From Sphaerochaeta sp032144095 (GTDB lineage Bacteria > Spirochaetota > Spirochaetia > Sphaerochaetales > Sphaerochaetaceae), in the NCBI RefSeq assembly GCF_032144095.1, contig NZ_JAVSNJ010000010.1, positions 1 to 64,000 on the forward strand: DNA of 64,000 bases, written 5' to 3'. Below the pieces are notes generated by a model. It was not told the DNA's origin. It ran no database searches and saw nothing but the letters and a program-made list of their open reading frames with translations. Below, one piece after another: positions 1 to 7,669 of the stretch. The translations under genes and the position numbers were made by a program. Position 1 is the stretch's first letter, and each line of letters starts with the position of its first letter.

Positions 1-38
1 GAACCGAACACATATGCTTGCATCTCTTGTTCTGACAT
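1..38 (-). CDS. Start of a probable MarR-family regulator (partial)
   Basis: Only the first 12 codons are inside the window (MSEQEMQAYVFG). An ATG at 38 is preceded by GGAG at a 5-nt spacing on the minus strand, so this is a well-formed gene start. The YVFGS opening resembles MarR-type regulators whose helix 1 reads like FGSLFLLANK; that family call rests on memory of a short stretch and is weak. The array of inverted repeats immediately upstream (58-182) supports an autoregulated DNA-binding protein. The rest of the gene lies left of the window. Confidence 0.4.
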   Translation of the reverse strand, partial: MSEQEMQAYVFG

Positions 39-57
39 GGTATCTCCAAAGATATAT

Positions 58-182
58 ATAGGTAACCTGTTGCCTATAATAGGTAATAGGGTACCTATTG
101 TCAATCCTTATTGGCCCTCTCTCCTACAACCCTTGCAATCTACCTGGAAAAAAGTTTAGGTACCCGTTACCAGCGGATACCT
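58..182. promoter_or_regulatory. Array of GGTA/TACC palindromes upstream of the left-edge gene
   Basis: Three inverted repeats stand in the 170-bp gap between the end of asnB and the left-edge gene. Site 1 (58-77) is ATAGGTAACCTGTTGCCTAT. Site 2 (79-98) is ATAGGTAATAGGGTACCTAT. Site 3 (158-182) has AGGTA and TACCT arms with an inner GGTA/TACC pair. The centres of sites 1 and 2 are 21 bp apart, two helical turns, so bound dimers would lie on the same DNA face. Placement just before the start codon suggests autorepression by the left-edge regulator. The pattern is seen directly; the function is inferred. Confidence 0.6.
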
Positions 183-207
183 GAACCATGATGATCAGAG
201 TTACTTT

Positions 208-1890
208 CTACCCTGCATAGGAATCGGTATGCACCCCTGCAACGGCCCTTCCACTAGGCTCGTTCATCGCCTTGAAGGCACTATCCCACTCGAGGGCAAT
301 TGCCGTGGAACAGGCAACGGAATCCTCACGGGGAACACACCTTGCAGCGCTTTCACTAGGAAAATGACCGGCAAAGAGGGAGCGGTAGTAGTACTCTTCC
401 TTGTTCGCCGGGGTGTTGATGGCAAACCGCTTGCTAGCGGCGGCAAACTGCTCGTCACTAACCTGTTCTGCTGTCATTTTCTTGAGGGAATCGATCCAGG
501 CGTAGCCCACCCCGTCACTGAACTGCTCCTTCTGCCTCCAGAGGATCTCCGGTGGAAGATACTCCTTGAAGGCCTCGCGCAATATCCATTTCTCGATACG
601 GCTCTTTCCCTCGACCACCGGAGACATCTTCAGTTCAGGCTTGATTTGCATCGCCACATCGATGAAGGCCTTGTCAAGAAAGGGAACGCGCCCTTCCACG
701 CCCCATGCGGCGAGGGACTTGTTCGCCCTCAGGCAGTCATAGAGGTGCAGCTTGCTCAGCTTACGGACAGTCTCCTCATGGAACTGCCGCTCATCGGGGG
801 CCTTATGGAAGTACAGGTACCCACCAAAGAGCTCGTCGCTGCCCTCTCCCGAAAGCACCATCTTGATGCCCATCGACCGTATTACCCTTGCAAGGAGAAA
901 CATGGGGGTGGCTGCCCGGATGGTCGTGATGTCGGAGGTCTCCAGGTGGTAGACAACATCGCTGAGTACATCCATGGCCTCCTGGATGGTGAAATGGACC
1001 TCATGGTGGACGGTGTGGAGGTACTCTGCAGCGATCCTGGCCGCCTTCAGGTCGGGAGAGCCTTCCAACCCGATGGCAAAGGAGTGCAACCGAGGCCACC
1101 ATGCTACCTCCTGGTCCCCGCTCTCGATCCTTTTTCCTGCATACTTTGCAGTGATGGCTGCGATGATCGAGCTATCAAGGCCACCGGAGAGCAGGACCCC
1201 ATAGGGGACATCGCTCATCAGCTGCCGCTTTACCGCTGCCTCCAGGGCTTCACGGATCTCTTCGGCAGTTCCCCCGTTATCCTTGACCGCATCGAAGCTG
1301 GTCCAGGACCTTGTGTACCAGAGCTTGCAAGCCTTGTCAGGGCTGTAGTAGTAGTGCCCGGGGAGGAAGAGCTCGACAGAAGCACAAAAGCCCTCCAGGG
1401 CCTTGAGCTCGCTGGCAACATAGTAGCGCCCCTCGTTGTCCCACCCCTGGTAGAGGGGAACCACCCCAATGTGGTCACGTGCGATGAGGTAGACATCCTT
1501 GACAGAGTCATAGAGGGCGAAGGCGAAGATGCCGTTGAGCTCTTCCAGAAAATCGGGGCCCTTATCCTCGTAGAGGGCGAGGATGACCTCGCAGTCGCTC
1601 AAGGTCTGGAACTCATAGGTATCCTTGTACCGATTGCGGATCTCCTGATGATTGTAGATCTCCCCATTGACGGCAAGGACCACACTCTTGTCCTTGTTGT
1701 AGAGGGGTTGCCCCCCCGAAAGAGGATCGACAATGGCCAACCTCTCATGGCTTAGGATTGCCTTCGGCCCACAGTGGATGCCAGACCAGTCTGGACCCCT
1801 GTGACGGATCTTTCTCGACATGGCCAGAACCTGAGAGCGCATGGGAAAACAATCACCCCTACTGTCAAACATACCAACGAATCCACACAT
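208..1890 (-). CDS. asnB: Asparagine synthetase, glutamine-hydrolysing
   Basis: Transfers the amide of glutamine to aspartate with ATP to make asparagine in the cytosol. The protein (560 aa) begins MCGFVG, so Cys2 is the N-terminal nucleophile of the class II amidotransferase domain (about 1-190). The synthetase domain follows, with the ATP pyrophosphatase P-loop LLSGGLDSS near residue 235 and SGEGSDELFGGY near 350. ATG 1890 is chosen over the in-frame TTG at 1893 because only it puts Cys at position 2; GGAGG lies 8 nt upstream. The gene lies directly after argD, but a 17-bp perfect terminator stem (1912-1959) stands between them, so expression is probably controlled by readthrough or antitermination (see the leader entries). 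Confidence 0.95.
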   Translation of the reverse strand: MCGFVGMFDSRGDCFPMRSQVLAMSRKIRHRGPDWSGIHCGPKAILSHERLAIVDPLSGGQPLYNKDKSVVLAVNGEIYNHQEIRNRYKDTYEFQTLSDCEVILALYEDKGPDFLEELNGIFAFALYDSVKDVYLIARDHIGVVPLYQGWDNEGRYYVASELKALEGFCASVELFLPGHYYYSPDKACKLWYTRSWTSFDAVKDNGGTAEEIREALEAAVKRQLMSDVPYGVLLSGGLDSSIIAAITAKYAGKRIESGDQEVAWWPRLHSFAIGLEGSPDLKAARIAAEYLHTVHHEVHFTIQEAMDVLSDVVYHLETSDITTIRAATPMFLLARVIRSMGIKMVLSGEGSDELFGGYLYFHKAPDERQFHEETVRKLSKLHLYDCLRANKSLAAWGVEGRVPFLDKAFIDVAMQIKPELKMSPVVEGKSRIEKWILREAFKEYLPPEILWRQKEQFSDGVGYAWIDSLKKMTAEQVSDEQFAAASKRFAINTPANKEEYYYRSLFAGHFPSESAARCVPREDSVACSTAIALEWDSAFKAMNEPSGRAVAGVHTDSYAG

Positions 1891-1911
1891 CAATGTACCT
1901 CCAAACGTAAA

Positions 1912-1959
1912 AAGAACAAAGGCGTTCCAAATCCTAGGGATCGGAACGCCTTTGTTCTT
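1912..1959 (-). terminator. Terminator after argD and putative attenuator of asnB
   Basis: A perfect 17-bp stem has arms at 1912-1928 and 1943-1959 around a 14-nt loop, followed on the minus strand by TTTTT. It ends the arg operon and lies only about 22 nt before the asnB ATG. Its 5' arm read on the minus strand contains GAAC-AAAGGC-GTTC (1944-1957), which can fold alone as a hexaloop hairpin that would block the terminator. The same loop occurs in the glnN and glutamate synthase leaders. The terminator is clear; the switch role is inferred. Confidence 0.85.
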
Positions 1960-1965
1960 ACAGGG

Positions 1966-1994
1966 ATGGTAGACTCATCACAAAAGAGATGCAA
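1966..1994 (-). promoter_or_regulatory. Candidate asnB promoter at the end of argD
   Basis: On the minus strand TTGCAT (1994-1989) and TACCAT (1971-1966) are separated by 17 nt. Transcription would start just before the terminator-type hairpin in the asnB leader. The hexamers are imperfect and lie partly inside argD, so this is a candidate only. Confidence 0.3.
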
Positions 1995-3174
1995 GGGCCT
2001 CATCAACAATATCTATGGCTTTTTCAATCTCATCGACACGTATTACCAGGGGTGGGACAAAGCGCAGTACATCGTAGCCAGCACTCAGGACAAGCAAGCC
2101 TCTCTCAAAACATGCATCCACCAGGGCTCTTGGGGGGATGGAAAGCACCACCCCGTCCATCAGGCCCAACCCCCTGACTGCTGTGCACTGGGTGGGGTAC
2201 TTCTTAATCAGAGCCTCAAGCCTTGATCGGAGGAACACCCCCTTCTCTTCTACCTCCTTGCACAGGTCGGTCGAAGAGAGGCGGTGTGCCATCTCCACCA
2301 CCCCTGCCATGGCAAGGGCGTTGCCCCCAAAGGTTGAGGCATGGTCGCCAGGGGAGAAGACATCCTTTGCACGCTCTGAGACAAGCATGGCCCCACAGGG
2401 GACACCGCCGGCCAACGCCTTTGCAAGGGTCAGGACATCGGGCTTCACCTGATAGAGCTGCCAGGCAAAGCTTCTGCCGCTTCGGCCCATCCCACACTGC
2501 ACCTCGTCGTAGATGAGCAAGAGGTCGTGCTCTTCGCACAACTGCTTCACTCCCTGCAAAAATTCCTTCGTGGCGGGCACGATGCCGCCCTCACCCTGGA
2601 TAGGCTCGACCATGATGGCACAGGTCTCTCCTGTTATGAGGGCCTTCACACTCTCCAGGTCATTGAAACGGGCGTAGCGAAACCCCTGGGGGAGCGGGTC
2701 GAAGTTCTGGTGGTACTTGTCCTGCCCTGTAGCTGTCACCGCCCCATAGGTCCTTCCATGGAAGGAGTGGGCCATGGTTATGATCTCAGTCCTGATGGGA
2801 GTGCTCTTGTGCCCGAATTTTCGGGCAAGCTTCAAGGCAGCCTCATTGGCCTCCGCCCCACTATTGCAGAAGAAGACCTTCTCCATCTCTGCCAGTGAGC
2901 AGATCGCCTCTGCCGCCTTGATGGCCGTCTCATTGTAATAGAGGTTGGAACAGTGGAGCAATCCGCTCTGTAGGACAGCAGAAAGGGCCTTTGTCAGCCC
3001 CCTATCCCCATAGCCCAGGGCATTGACTGCAATGCCCCCCACGAAATCGAGGTAGTGCCTTCCCTCAACATCGGTGAGGGTACACCCCTCACCATGGGAG
3101 AAAACCACCGGAACCTGGCTATAGGTGTTGACCAGAAACTGCTTTCCCTTTTCTATCTGTTGGTGCATATCCAT
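1978..3174 (-). CDS. argD: Acetylornithine aminotransferase
   Basis: A PLP-dependent class III aminotransferase that converts N-acetylglutamate semialdehyde to N-acetylornithine with glutamate as donor. Length (398 aa) is normal. Family landmarks visible are FCNSGAEANEAALKLAR (about 102-118), the PLP-contacting IYDEVQCGMGRSG (about 221-233), and the Schiff-base lysine in TLAKALAGGVPCGAM. It starts directly after the argB stop, with AAGGAGG just upstream, so it is translated as the last cistron of argCJBD. It may also serve the succinyl-diaminopimelate branch, as ArgD does elsewhere. Confidence 0.95.
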   Translation of the reverse strand: MDMHQQIEKGKQFLVNTYSQVPVVFSHGEGCTLTDVEGRHYLDFVGGIAVNALGYGDRGLTKALSAVLQSGLLHCSNLYYNETAIKAAEAICSLAEMEKVFFCNSGAEANEAALKLARKFGHKSTPIRTEIITMAHSFHGRTYGAVTATGQDKYHQNFDPLPQGFRYARFNDLESVKALITGETCAIMVEPIQGEGGIVPATKEFLQGVKQLCEEHDLLLIYDEVQCGMGRSGRSFAWQLYQVKPDVLTLAKALAGGVPCGAMLVSERAKDVFSPGDHASTFGGNALAMAGVVEMAHRLSSTDLCKEVEEKGVFLRSRLEALIKKYPTQCTAVRGLGLMDGVVLSIPPRALVDACFERGLLVLSAGYDVLRFVPPLVIRVDEIEKAIDIVDEALASLL

Positions 3175-4059
3175 CTAGGCTTCCTCCTTGGTCACCATGG
3201 TACCGATACCCTTGGTGGTGAAAATCTCCAGCAAGATGGCATGGGGAACCCTGCCATCGAGTACGTGCACACTCTTCACGCCCTTCTGGAGTGCATCAAG
3301 GCAACACTGGACCTTGGGGATCATCCCACCGGCAATGGTGCCATCCTCGATATAGGAGAGGGCCTGACCCTCGGTAAGGGAGCTGAAGATCGAGGAAGGG
3401 TCGTTCTTGTCCTTCAGGATCCCTTCGACATCGGTAAGGAATATCAGCTTCTGTGCCCCCAAAGCCCCTGCGACTGCACTGGCGGCATAGTCGGCATTGA
3501 CGTTGTAGGTCTGGCTCAGCGAGTCCACCCCTACCGGGGAGAGGACCGGGACAAAGCCGTTGTCTATGAGGGTGGTGAGCAAGGTGGAGTCGACTGAGTC
3601 GATCTTCCCCACATACCCCAGGTCCCGCCCCTTGGCATCGGTCTTTTTCGAGCAGAGCAGCGTCCGTCCATCCTTTCCGCTGATGCCAACGGAAGGGATG
3701 CCTACGCTTTGGAGGCTCTCCACCAGATTCTTGCCTATGGAGCCGGACAGCACCATCTCGGCGATCTTTGCCGTCTCCTTGTCGGTGACCCGCAGGCCAT
3801 CGAGGAATTCGGTCTTCTTGCCAAGACGCTCGAGCATCGCCGTGATCTCATTGCCACCGCCATGCACCACAACCGGCTTGAGCCCGATGTACTTGAGCAT
3901 GGCGATATCCTGGATCACCAGCGAGCAGAGGGCATCATCGACCATGGCGGAACCGCCATACTTGACCACCACCACGCTCGAGGCAAACTTCCTGATAAAG
4001 GGAATGGCCTCCACCAGCACCTCAGCCTTGAGGATCTCATTGTGCATATCGTGTATCAT
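3175..4059 (-). CDS. argB: Acetylglutamate kinase
   Basis: Phosphorylates N-acetylglutamate with ATP, the second step of the acetylated arginine pathway. The 294-aa amino-acid-kinase fold shows VVVKYGGSAM (ATP site), VVHGGGNEI (acetylglutamate site) and NVNADYAASAVAGAL. The start codon overlaps the argJ stop as TGATG, which implies translational coupling. In cyclic pathways with ArgJ this enzyme is commonly the arginine-feedback target; the N-terminal extension typical of arginine-sensitive enzymes looks short here, so sensitivity cannot be judged. Confidence 0.95.
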   Translation of the reverse strand: MIHDMHNEILKAEVLVEAIPFIRKFASSVVVVKYGGSAMVDDALCSLVIQDIAMLKYIGLKPVVVHGGGNEITAMLERLGKKTEFLDGLRVTDKETAKIAEMVLSGSIGKNLVESLQSVGIPSVGISGKDGRTLLCSKKTDAKGRDLGYVGKIDSVDSTLLTTLIDNGFVPVLSPVGVDSLSQTYNVNADYAASAVAGALGAQKLIFLTDVEGILKDKNDPSSIFSSLTEGQALSYIEDGTIAGGMIPKVQCCLDALQKGVKSVHVLDGRVPHAILLEIFTTKGIGTMVTKEEA

Positions 4060-5294
4060 CAGCTTCTGTAGTCTCCATTGATCCGTACATACTCATAGGA
4101 GAGGTCACAGCCCCAGGCTGTCCCCTCACCACTGCCTTCACAAAGCTCGGCGAGGACCTCGACCTCCCGTTCCAACAGGATGGTCTTCGCCATCTTCTCA
4201 TCGAAGGGGATCGGCTGGCCATCGGAGAGGACAACGATGCTGCCCTTGCCCGACCTGAAGGATAGCTTCACACCCTTGGGGTCAAACTGTGCACCGCTGT
4301 ACCCCATGGCACAGAGGATACGGCCCCAGTTTGCATCACTGCCGAAGAAGGCTGCCTTCACCAGATTGCTCGATACCACCGAGCGGGCAAGAGCTTGCGC
4401 GCTCGCCTTGTCCAGAGCGCCTTTGACCGTCACTTCAATGAACTTGCCAGCTCCCTCCCCATCACGGACTATTGCCTTGGCAAGGGCGGTATGGACAAAG
4501 AGGAACGCCTCCTTGAAACTCTCCCAATAGGGGCTTGTCTCATCGACAGAAGGGGCATTGCTCATCCCATTTGCAAGGACGAGGACCGTGTCGTTGGTGG
4601 AGGTATCCCCATCGACACTGATCATGTTGTAGGAGTCGATGACACTCTCGCCAAGGAGGCCCTGCAGGCTCTTCTTGCTGATGGCTGCATCGGTGGTGAT
4701 GAAGCTGAGCATGGTGGCCATATTGGGATGTATCATCCCAGAGCCCTTGGCCATGCCACCAATGCGTACGGTCTTCTCTCCAAGAGCCACCTCTACGGCA
4801 ACCTCCTTGGTGAAGGTGTCGGTGGTGCAGATGGCCTGGGCGGCATCAAGGCCTGCCTGTCGGCTTGCTTGCAAGTCCTTGGCACAGAGGGTGATGCCCT
4901 CCTTGACCGTCTCCATCGGAAGCGGGACCCCGATGACACCGGTCGAGCAGACAAGGACCTCTTCGGCCTTGGCAGAGAACCCTTTGCGGGAGAGGGTCTC
5001 GGCTACCAAGGTTGCCATCTGGCGGGTATCAAGCATGCCTTGCACCCCGGTGCAGGCGTTGGCATTGCCGCTGTTGACAACAAGGGCCCTGACACTGTCC
5101 TGCTCTTTGACCACCGCCATGTCCCAATCGACCGGGGCAGCCTTGACCAGGTTGGTGGTAAAGGAACCAGCAAAGGAACACGGCTGTTCACTGACCACCA
5201 GGGCGAGGTCTTTCTTCCGTTTCTTGATGCCGCAGGCGATGCCGTTGGCCAAAAATCCCGTTGGGGCGGTTATGCCGCCTTCCAGTAGTTTCAT
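4059..5294 (-). CDS. argJ: Bifunctional glutamate N-acetyltransferase / ornithine acetyltransferase
   Basis: Recycles the acetyl group from N-acetylornithine to glutamate, and may also use acetyl-CoA. The precursor (411 aa) self-cleaves; the cleavage site is visible as KGSGMIHPNMATMLSF, where Thr after MA becomes the nucleophile of the beta chain. GGAG precedes the ATG. No argA/NAGS or argE is seen in the window, consistent with a cyclic pathway that depends on ArgJ. Whether it is mono- or bifunctional cannot be told from sequence. Confidence 0.95.
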   Translation of the reverse strand: MKLLEGGITAPTGFLANGIACGIKKRKKDLALVVSEQPCSFAGSFTTNLVKAAPVDWDMAVVKEQDSVRALVVNSGNANACTGVQGMLDTRQMATLVAETLSRKGFSAKAEEVLVCSTGVIGVPLPMETVKEGITLCAKDLQASRQAGLDAAQAICTTDTFTKEVAVEVALGEKTVRIGGMAKGSGMIHPNMATMLSFITTDAAISKKSLQGLLGESVIDSYNMISVDGDTSTNDTVLVLANGMSNAPSVDETSPYWESFKEAFLFVHTALAKAIVRDGEGAGKFIEVTVKGALDKASAQALARSVVSSNLVKAAFFGSDANWGRILCAMGYSGAQFDPKGVKLSFRSGKGSIVVLSDGQPIPFDEKMAKTILLEREVEVLAELCEGSGEGTAWGCDLSYEYVRINGDYRS

Positions 5295-5303
5295 AAGGTT
5301 CTC

Positions 5304-6344
5304 CTAGAGAGGATTGACGACACTCGAGGCGAGGCCTGCGGTTTCGGCAAAAGCACATCTGATGTTCATGTTCTGAACTGCCTGGCCGGCAGCTCCCTTC
5401 ACAAGATTGTCTATCGCACCGATGGCGATCACTCGCCGGGTCCTCTGGTCAACCTTCCATCCAATGGCACAGACATTGGTATTCTTTACAAATCGTGTCT
5501 CCGGCAAGGAGGATCCCATCAGGCGGACAAAGGGTTCGTCTGCATACCATTTGCGGTATGCCTGCCCTATCTCTGGCTCACCTATCCCGCTGGCGAGACT
5601 TGCATAGCAGGTGGAGAGGATACCCCGGTTCATCGGTACCAGGTGGGGGGTAAACTGCACCATGAGGGGCCTGCCTGCCAGGAGGGAGAGCTCCTGCTCT
5701 ATCTCAGGGGTATGGCGGTGGTTGGCAACCCCATACGCCTTGAAGGACTCGTTGCACTCGCAGAAGAGCGAATCGGTCTTCTCGACCCGCCCAGCCCCAG
5801 TCACCCCGCTTGCGCTATCGATTATCAGCGTCGAGGTATCGACCAGACCCTCTGCAACCAAGGGGGCAAGGGTGAGGATCGAGCAGGTGGTATAGCAGCC
5901 GGGGTTCGCGATGAGGTTTGCCGAGACAATTGCATTTCGATGCAGTTCAGGCAAGCCATAGACAGCCTGGGCGATCAGGGAGGGGCTGGCATGCTCGCAC
6001 CCATACCAATGGTTGTATGAGGCGACATCACTGAGGCGGTAGTCAGCACCCAGGTCGATGACGATACATCTTTTGAGAAGCTCTGCGTTGACCTTCTTGC
6101 TTGCCAAGGCGTGGGGAAGGGCAAGGAAGAGGACATCACAGCGCTTGCTTGCCTCTTCAAGGTCTTCCTCTTCCATGACCAGGTCACAGCTTCCCAACAT
6201 TGATGGGTAGACAGAGGAGAAACTCCTGCCCACATAGGAGTGGGATGCAAGGTAAGTAAGAGAGACATGCGGATGATGGGAAAGTAAGGCAACCAGCTGG
6301 GCTCCCGCATAGCCGGTAGAGCCAATGACACCAACGTTGACCAT
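5304..6344 (-). CDS. argC: N-acetyl-gamma-glutamyl-phosphate reductase
   Basis: NADPH-dependent reduction of N-acetylglutamyl phosphate to the semialdehyde. The 346-aa protein begins with the Rossmann motif GVIGSTGYAGAQLV and carries the active-site cysteine in NPGCYTT (Cys near 148), plus HRHTPEIEQ. AGGAGG lies 5 nt before the ATG. It is the first gene of argCJBD, with 9 nt before argJ; the promoter region carries an ArgR-like palindrome. Confidence 0.95.
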   Translation of the reverse strand: MVNVGVIGSTGYAGAQLVALLSHHPHVSLTYLASHSYVGRSFSSVYPSMLGSCDLVMEEEDLEEASKRCDVLFLALPHALASKKVNAELLKRCIVIDLGADYRLSDVASYNHWYGCEHASPSLIAQAVYGLPELHRNAIVSANLIANPGCYTTCSILTLAPLVAEGLVDTSTLIIDSASGVTGAGRVEKTDSLFCECNESFKAYGVANHRHTPEIEQELSLLAGRPLMVQFTPHLVPMNRGILSTCYASLASGIGEPEIGQAYRKWYADEPFVRLMGSSLPETRFVKNTNVCAIGWKVDQRTRRVIAIGAIDNLVKGAAGQAVQNMNIRCAFAETAGLASSVVNPL

Positions 6345-6367
6345 AGCTTCCTCCTAGGGTAAATTTG

Positions 6368-6442
6368 GTATAATTATACAGAGATAGCGAAATATTACTA
6401 GATTAGATGCATAAATTTTCATTAAAATTGTATAATTATCAA
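6368..6442 (-). promoter_or_regulatory. argCJBD promoter with ArgR-like palindromes
   Basis: A perfect 12-bp palindrome GTATAATTATAC (6368-6379) contains a TATAAT -10 hexamer on the minus strand about 25 nt before argC. A second near-copy, TTGTATAATTATCAA, stands at 6428-6442, about 60 bp further upstream. Both resemble the A/T-rich inverted repeats bound by ArgR/AhrC. Repression by arginine is inferred; no argR gene lies in the window. Confidence 0.55.
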
Positions 6443-6515
6443 TCTTTTCTGGTATGTTCCGTGAGGGAACTCCTGTTTTCTTGCAATTTACCAAGAGAAT
6501 TCTGCACGGGTGTAG

Positions 6516-6899
6516 TCACTTCTCATTCCTATGCAGCAGTGCGATCCCACAACAGAGGGCCACAAGCTGGGAGGCGAAGAAGAGCATTTGGGCGATCTGG
6601 AAAAAGAGATCTCTTGTACCATTTAGGAGAGGGGCGACCAGAGACCCCACCAGGCTGAGGGCAGAGAAGAAAAACGAGAAGCCAAGCAGAAGGGTAACGC
6701 TTGAGGTGAGAAGAGAGCCGACAAACACCAGAGCGACACCCGCAGAAGAAAGCAGGGCGTACTGCATGCCCAAGAGGAGGCTTGCATCGGAGGCTTTGCC
6801 CAGTAGGAGGGCGATGAGGAAAAACAACAGGGGTGTAAGGAGTGCAAAGCCTATCAGCAGCACCCCTAGGGAGATGAGGATGGTCCCGATGTTCCTCAT
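6516..6899 (-). CDS. Small integral membrane protein of unknown function
   Basis: A 127-aa, very hydrophobic protein with about four predicted membrane helices (roughly 5-33, 42-63, 66-90 and 100-121) and a short charged C-terminus (HRNEK). No family is recognised. Its start overlaps the end of the preceding kinase-like gene by 4 nt (ATGA), so the two are probably co-translated and may work together. No cysteine or histidine pattern suggests metal binding. Confidence 0.7.
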   Translation of the reverse strand: MRNIGTILISLGVLLIGFALLTPLLFFLIALLLGKASDASLLLGMQYALLSSAGVALVFVGSLLTSSVTLLLGFSFFFSALSLVGSLVAPLLNGTRDLFFQIAQMLFFASQLVALCCGIALLHRNEK

Positions 6900-7543
6900 A
6901 GGGTTCCCAGCATCTTCTCCACATGCTTGAGCAACAGGGGGTCTACTTCGAGGGAACCGGCACTTCGGGAAATACCGTACCGCTTGTTTTGCATCAAGGC
7001 CGTATAGGCGGCCTTGATGGAGGAGACTGCCTCATCGAAGGAGAGTACATCGGTGTTGATGACCAGGTCGTACAGGCTCGCATCATTGCCATCAAAGCCC
7101 AAGTCGGAGTGGATGAACGATCTCCTGATCTGGTCAAACTTTTCCAGGAGGGGATCGGCTACATCCTTCTTCATGCCACGCTCAACCATCTTCCTCTGTA
7201 CCCGTAGGTCAAAGGGGGCCTGGATGCGGACATTGAGCACATCTGCAAAATTCTGGAAAAGGCCAAAGCCACCTCGGCCAAGCATCACCACATCTCCAGC
7301 CTTGGCAACGGCCCTCATCGCCTGGATGAGGAAATCAATGGTAGAGGCCCGCTCCAGGTCGAACCGCTCCCAGAAGTTGGGTTTGGTGTTGTAGACCTCA
7401 TCAAAGGAGCTGAAACCATACTCTCTCATGATTGTTCCCAAACACTGTTTGTCCACATAGCGAAGGCCTAGGCCCTCTGCCAACTTCTTTCCTATGTAGC
7501 TTCCCCCACTACCCATCTGACGTGAAATGGTAATGACTCCCAT
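6896..7543 (-). CDS. Cytidylate-kinase-like P-loop protein
   Basis: A 215-aa protein of the AAA_26/cytidylate-kinase-like group. It opens with MGVITISRQMGSGGSYIGKK, a P-loop of the form GSGGSYIG, followed by the LxYVDK segment shared with this group. True Cmk specificity is doubtful: these stand-alone proteins are widespread in anaerobes and their substrate is unknown. ATG 7543 is chosen because GGGGGT precedes it by 5 nt; a longer in-frame reading from 7573 has no ribosome site. It is translationally coupled to the downstream four-helix membrane protein. Confidence 0.75.
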   Translation of the reverse strand: MGVITISRQMGSGGSYIGKKLAEGLGLRYVDKQCLGTIMREYGFSSFDEVYNTKPNFWERFDLERASTIDFLIQAMRAVAKAGDVVMLGRGGFGLFQNFADVLNVRIQAPFDLRVQRKMVERGMKKDVADPLLEKFDQIRRSFIHSDLGFDGNDASLYDLVINTDVLSFDEAVSSIKAAYTALMQNKRYGISRSAGSLEVDPLLLKHVEKMLGTL

Positions 7544-7669
7544 ATGCACCCCCTTGGTTGCGTGTGAACACATGCATTGGATAAAAGAAATATTTTTCCT
7601 CTATCTGTACGGTATACAGTGAGATATCAGCTGTCAAGGAAGGAGGGATGGCAAAAGGCCAAGTTTATT

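Noticed and set aside
229..1755. Long open frame (508 codons) on the plus strand inside asnB
   Set aside because: It is the exact antisense of a strongly recognisable asnB; no ribosome site or family match, and its composition reflects the codon pattern of the opposite strand.
6456..6470. GTTCC/GGAAC hairpin between the membrane protein gene and argC
   Set aside because: Only 5 bp and no T run on the minus strand, so not listed as a terminator.
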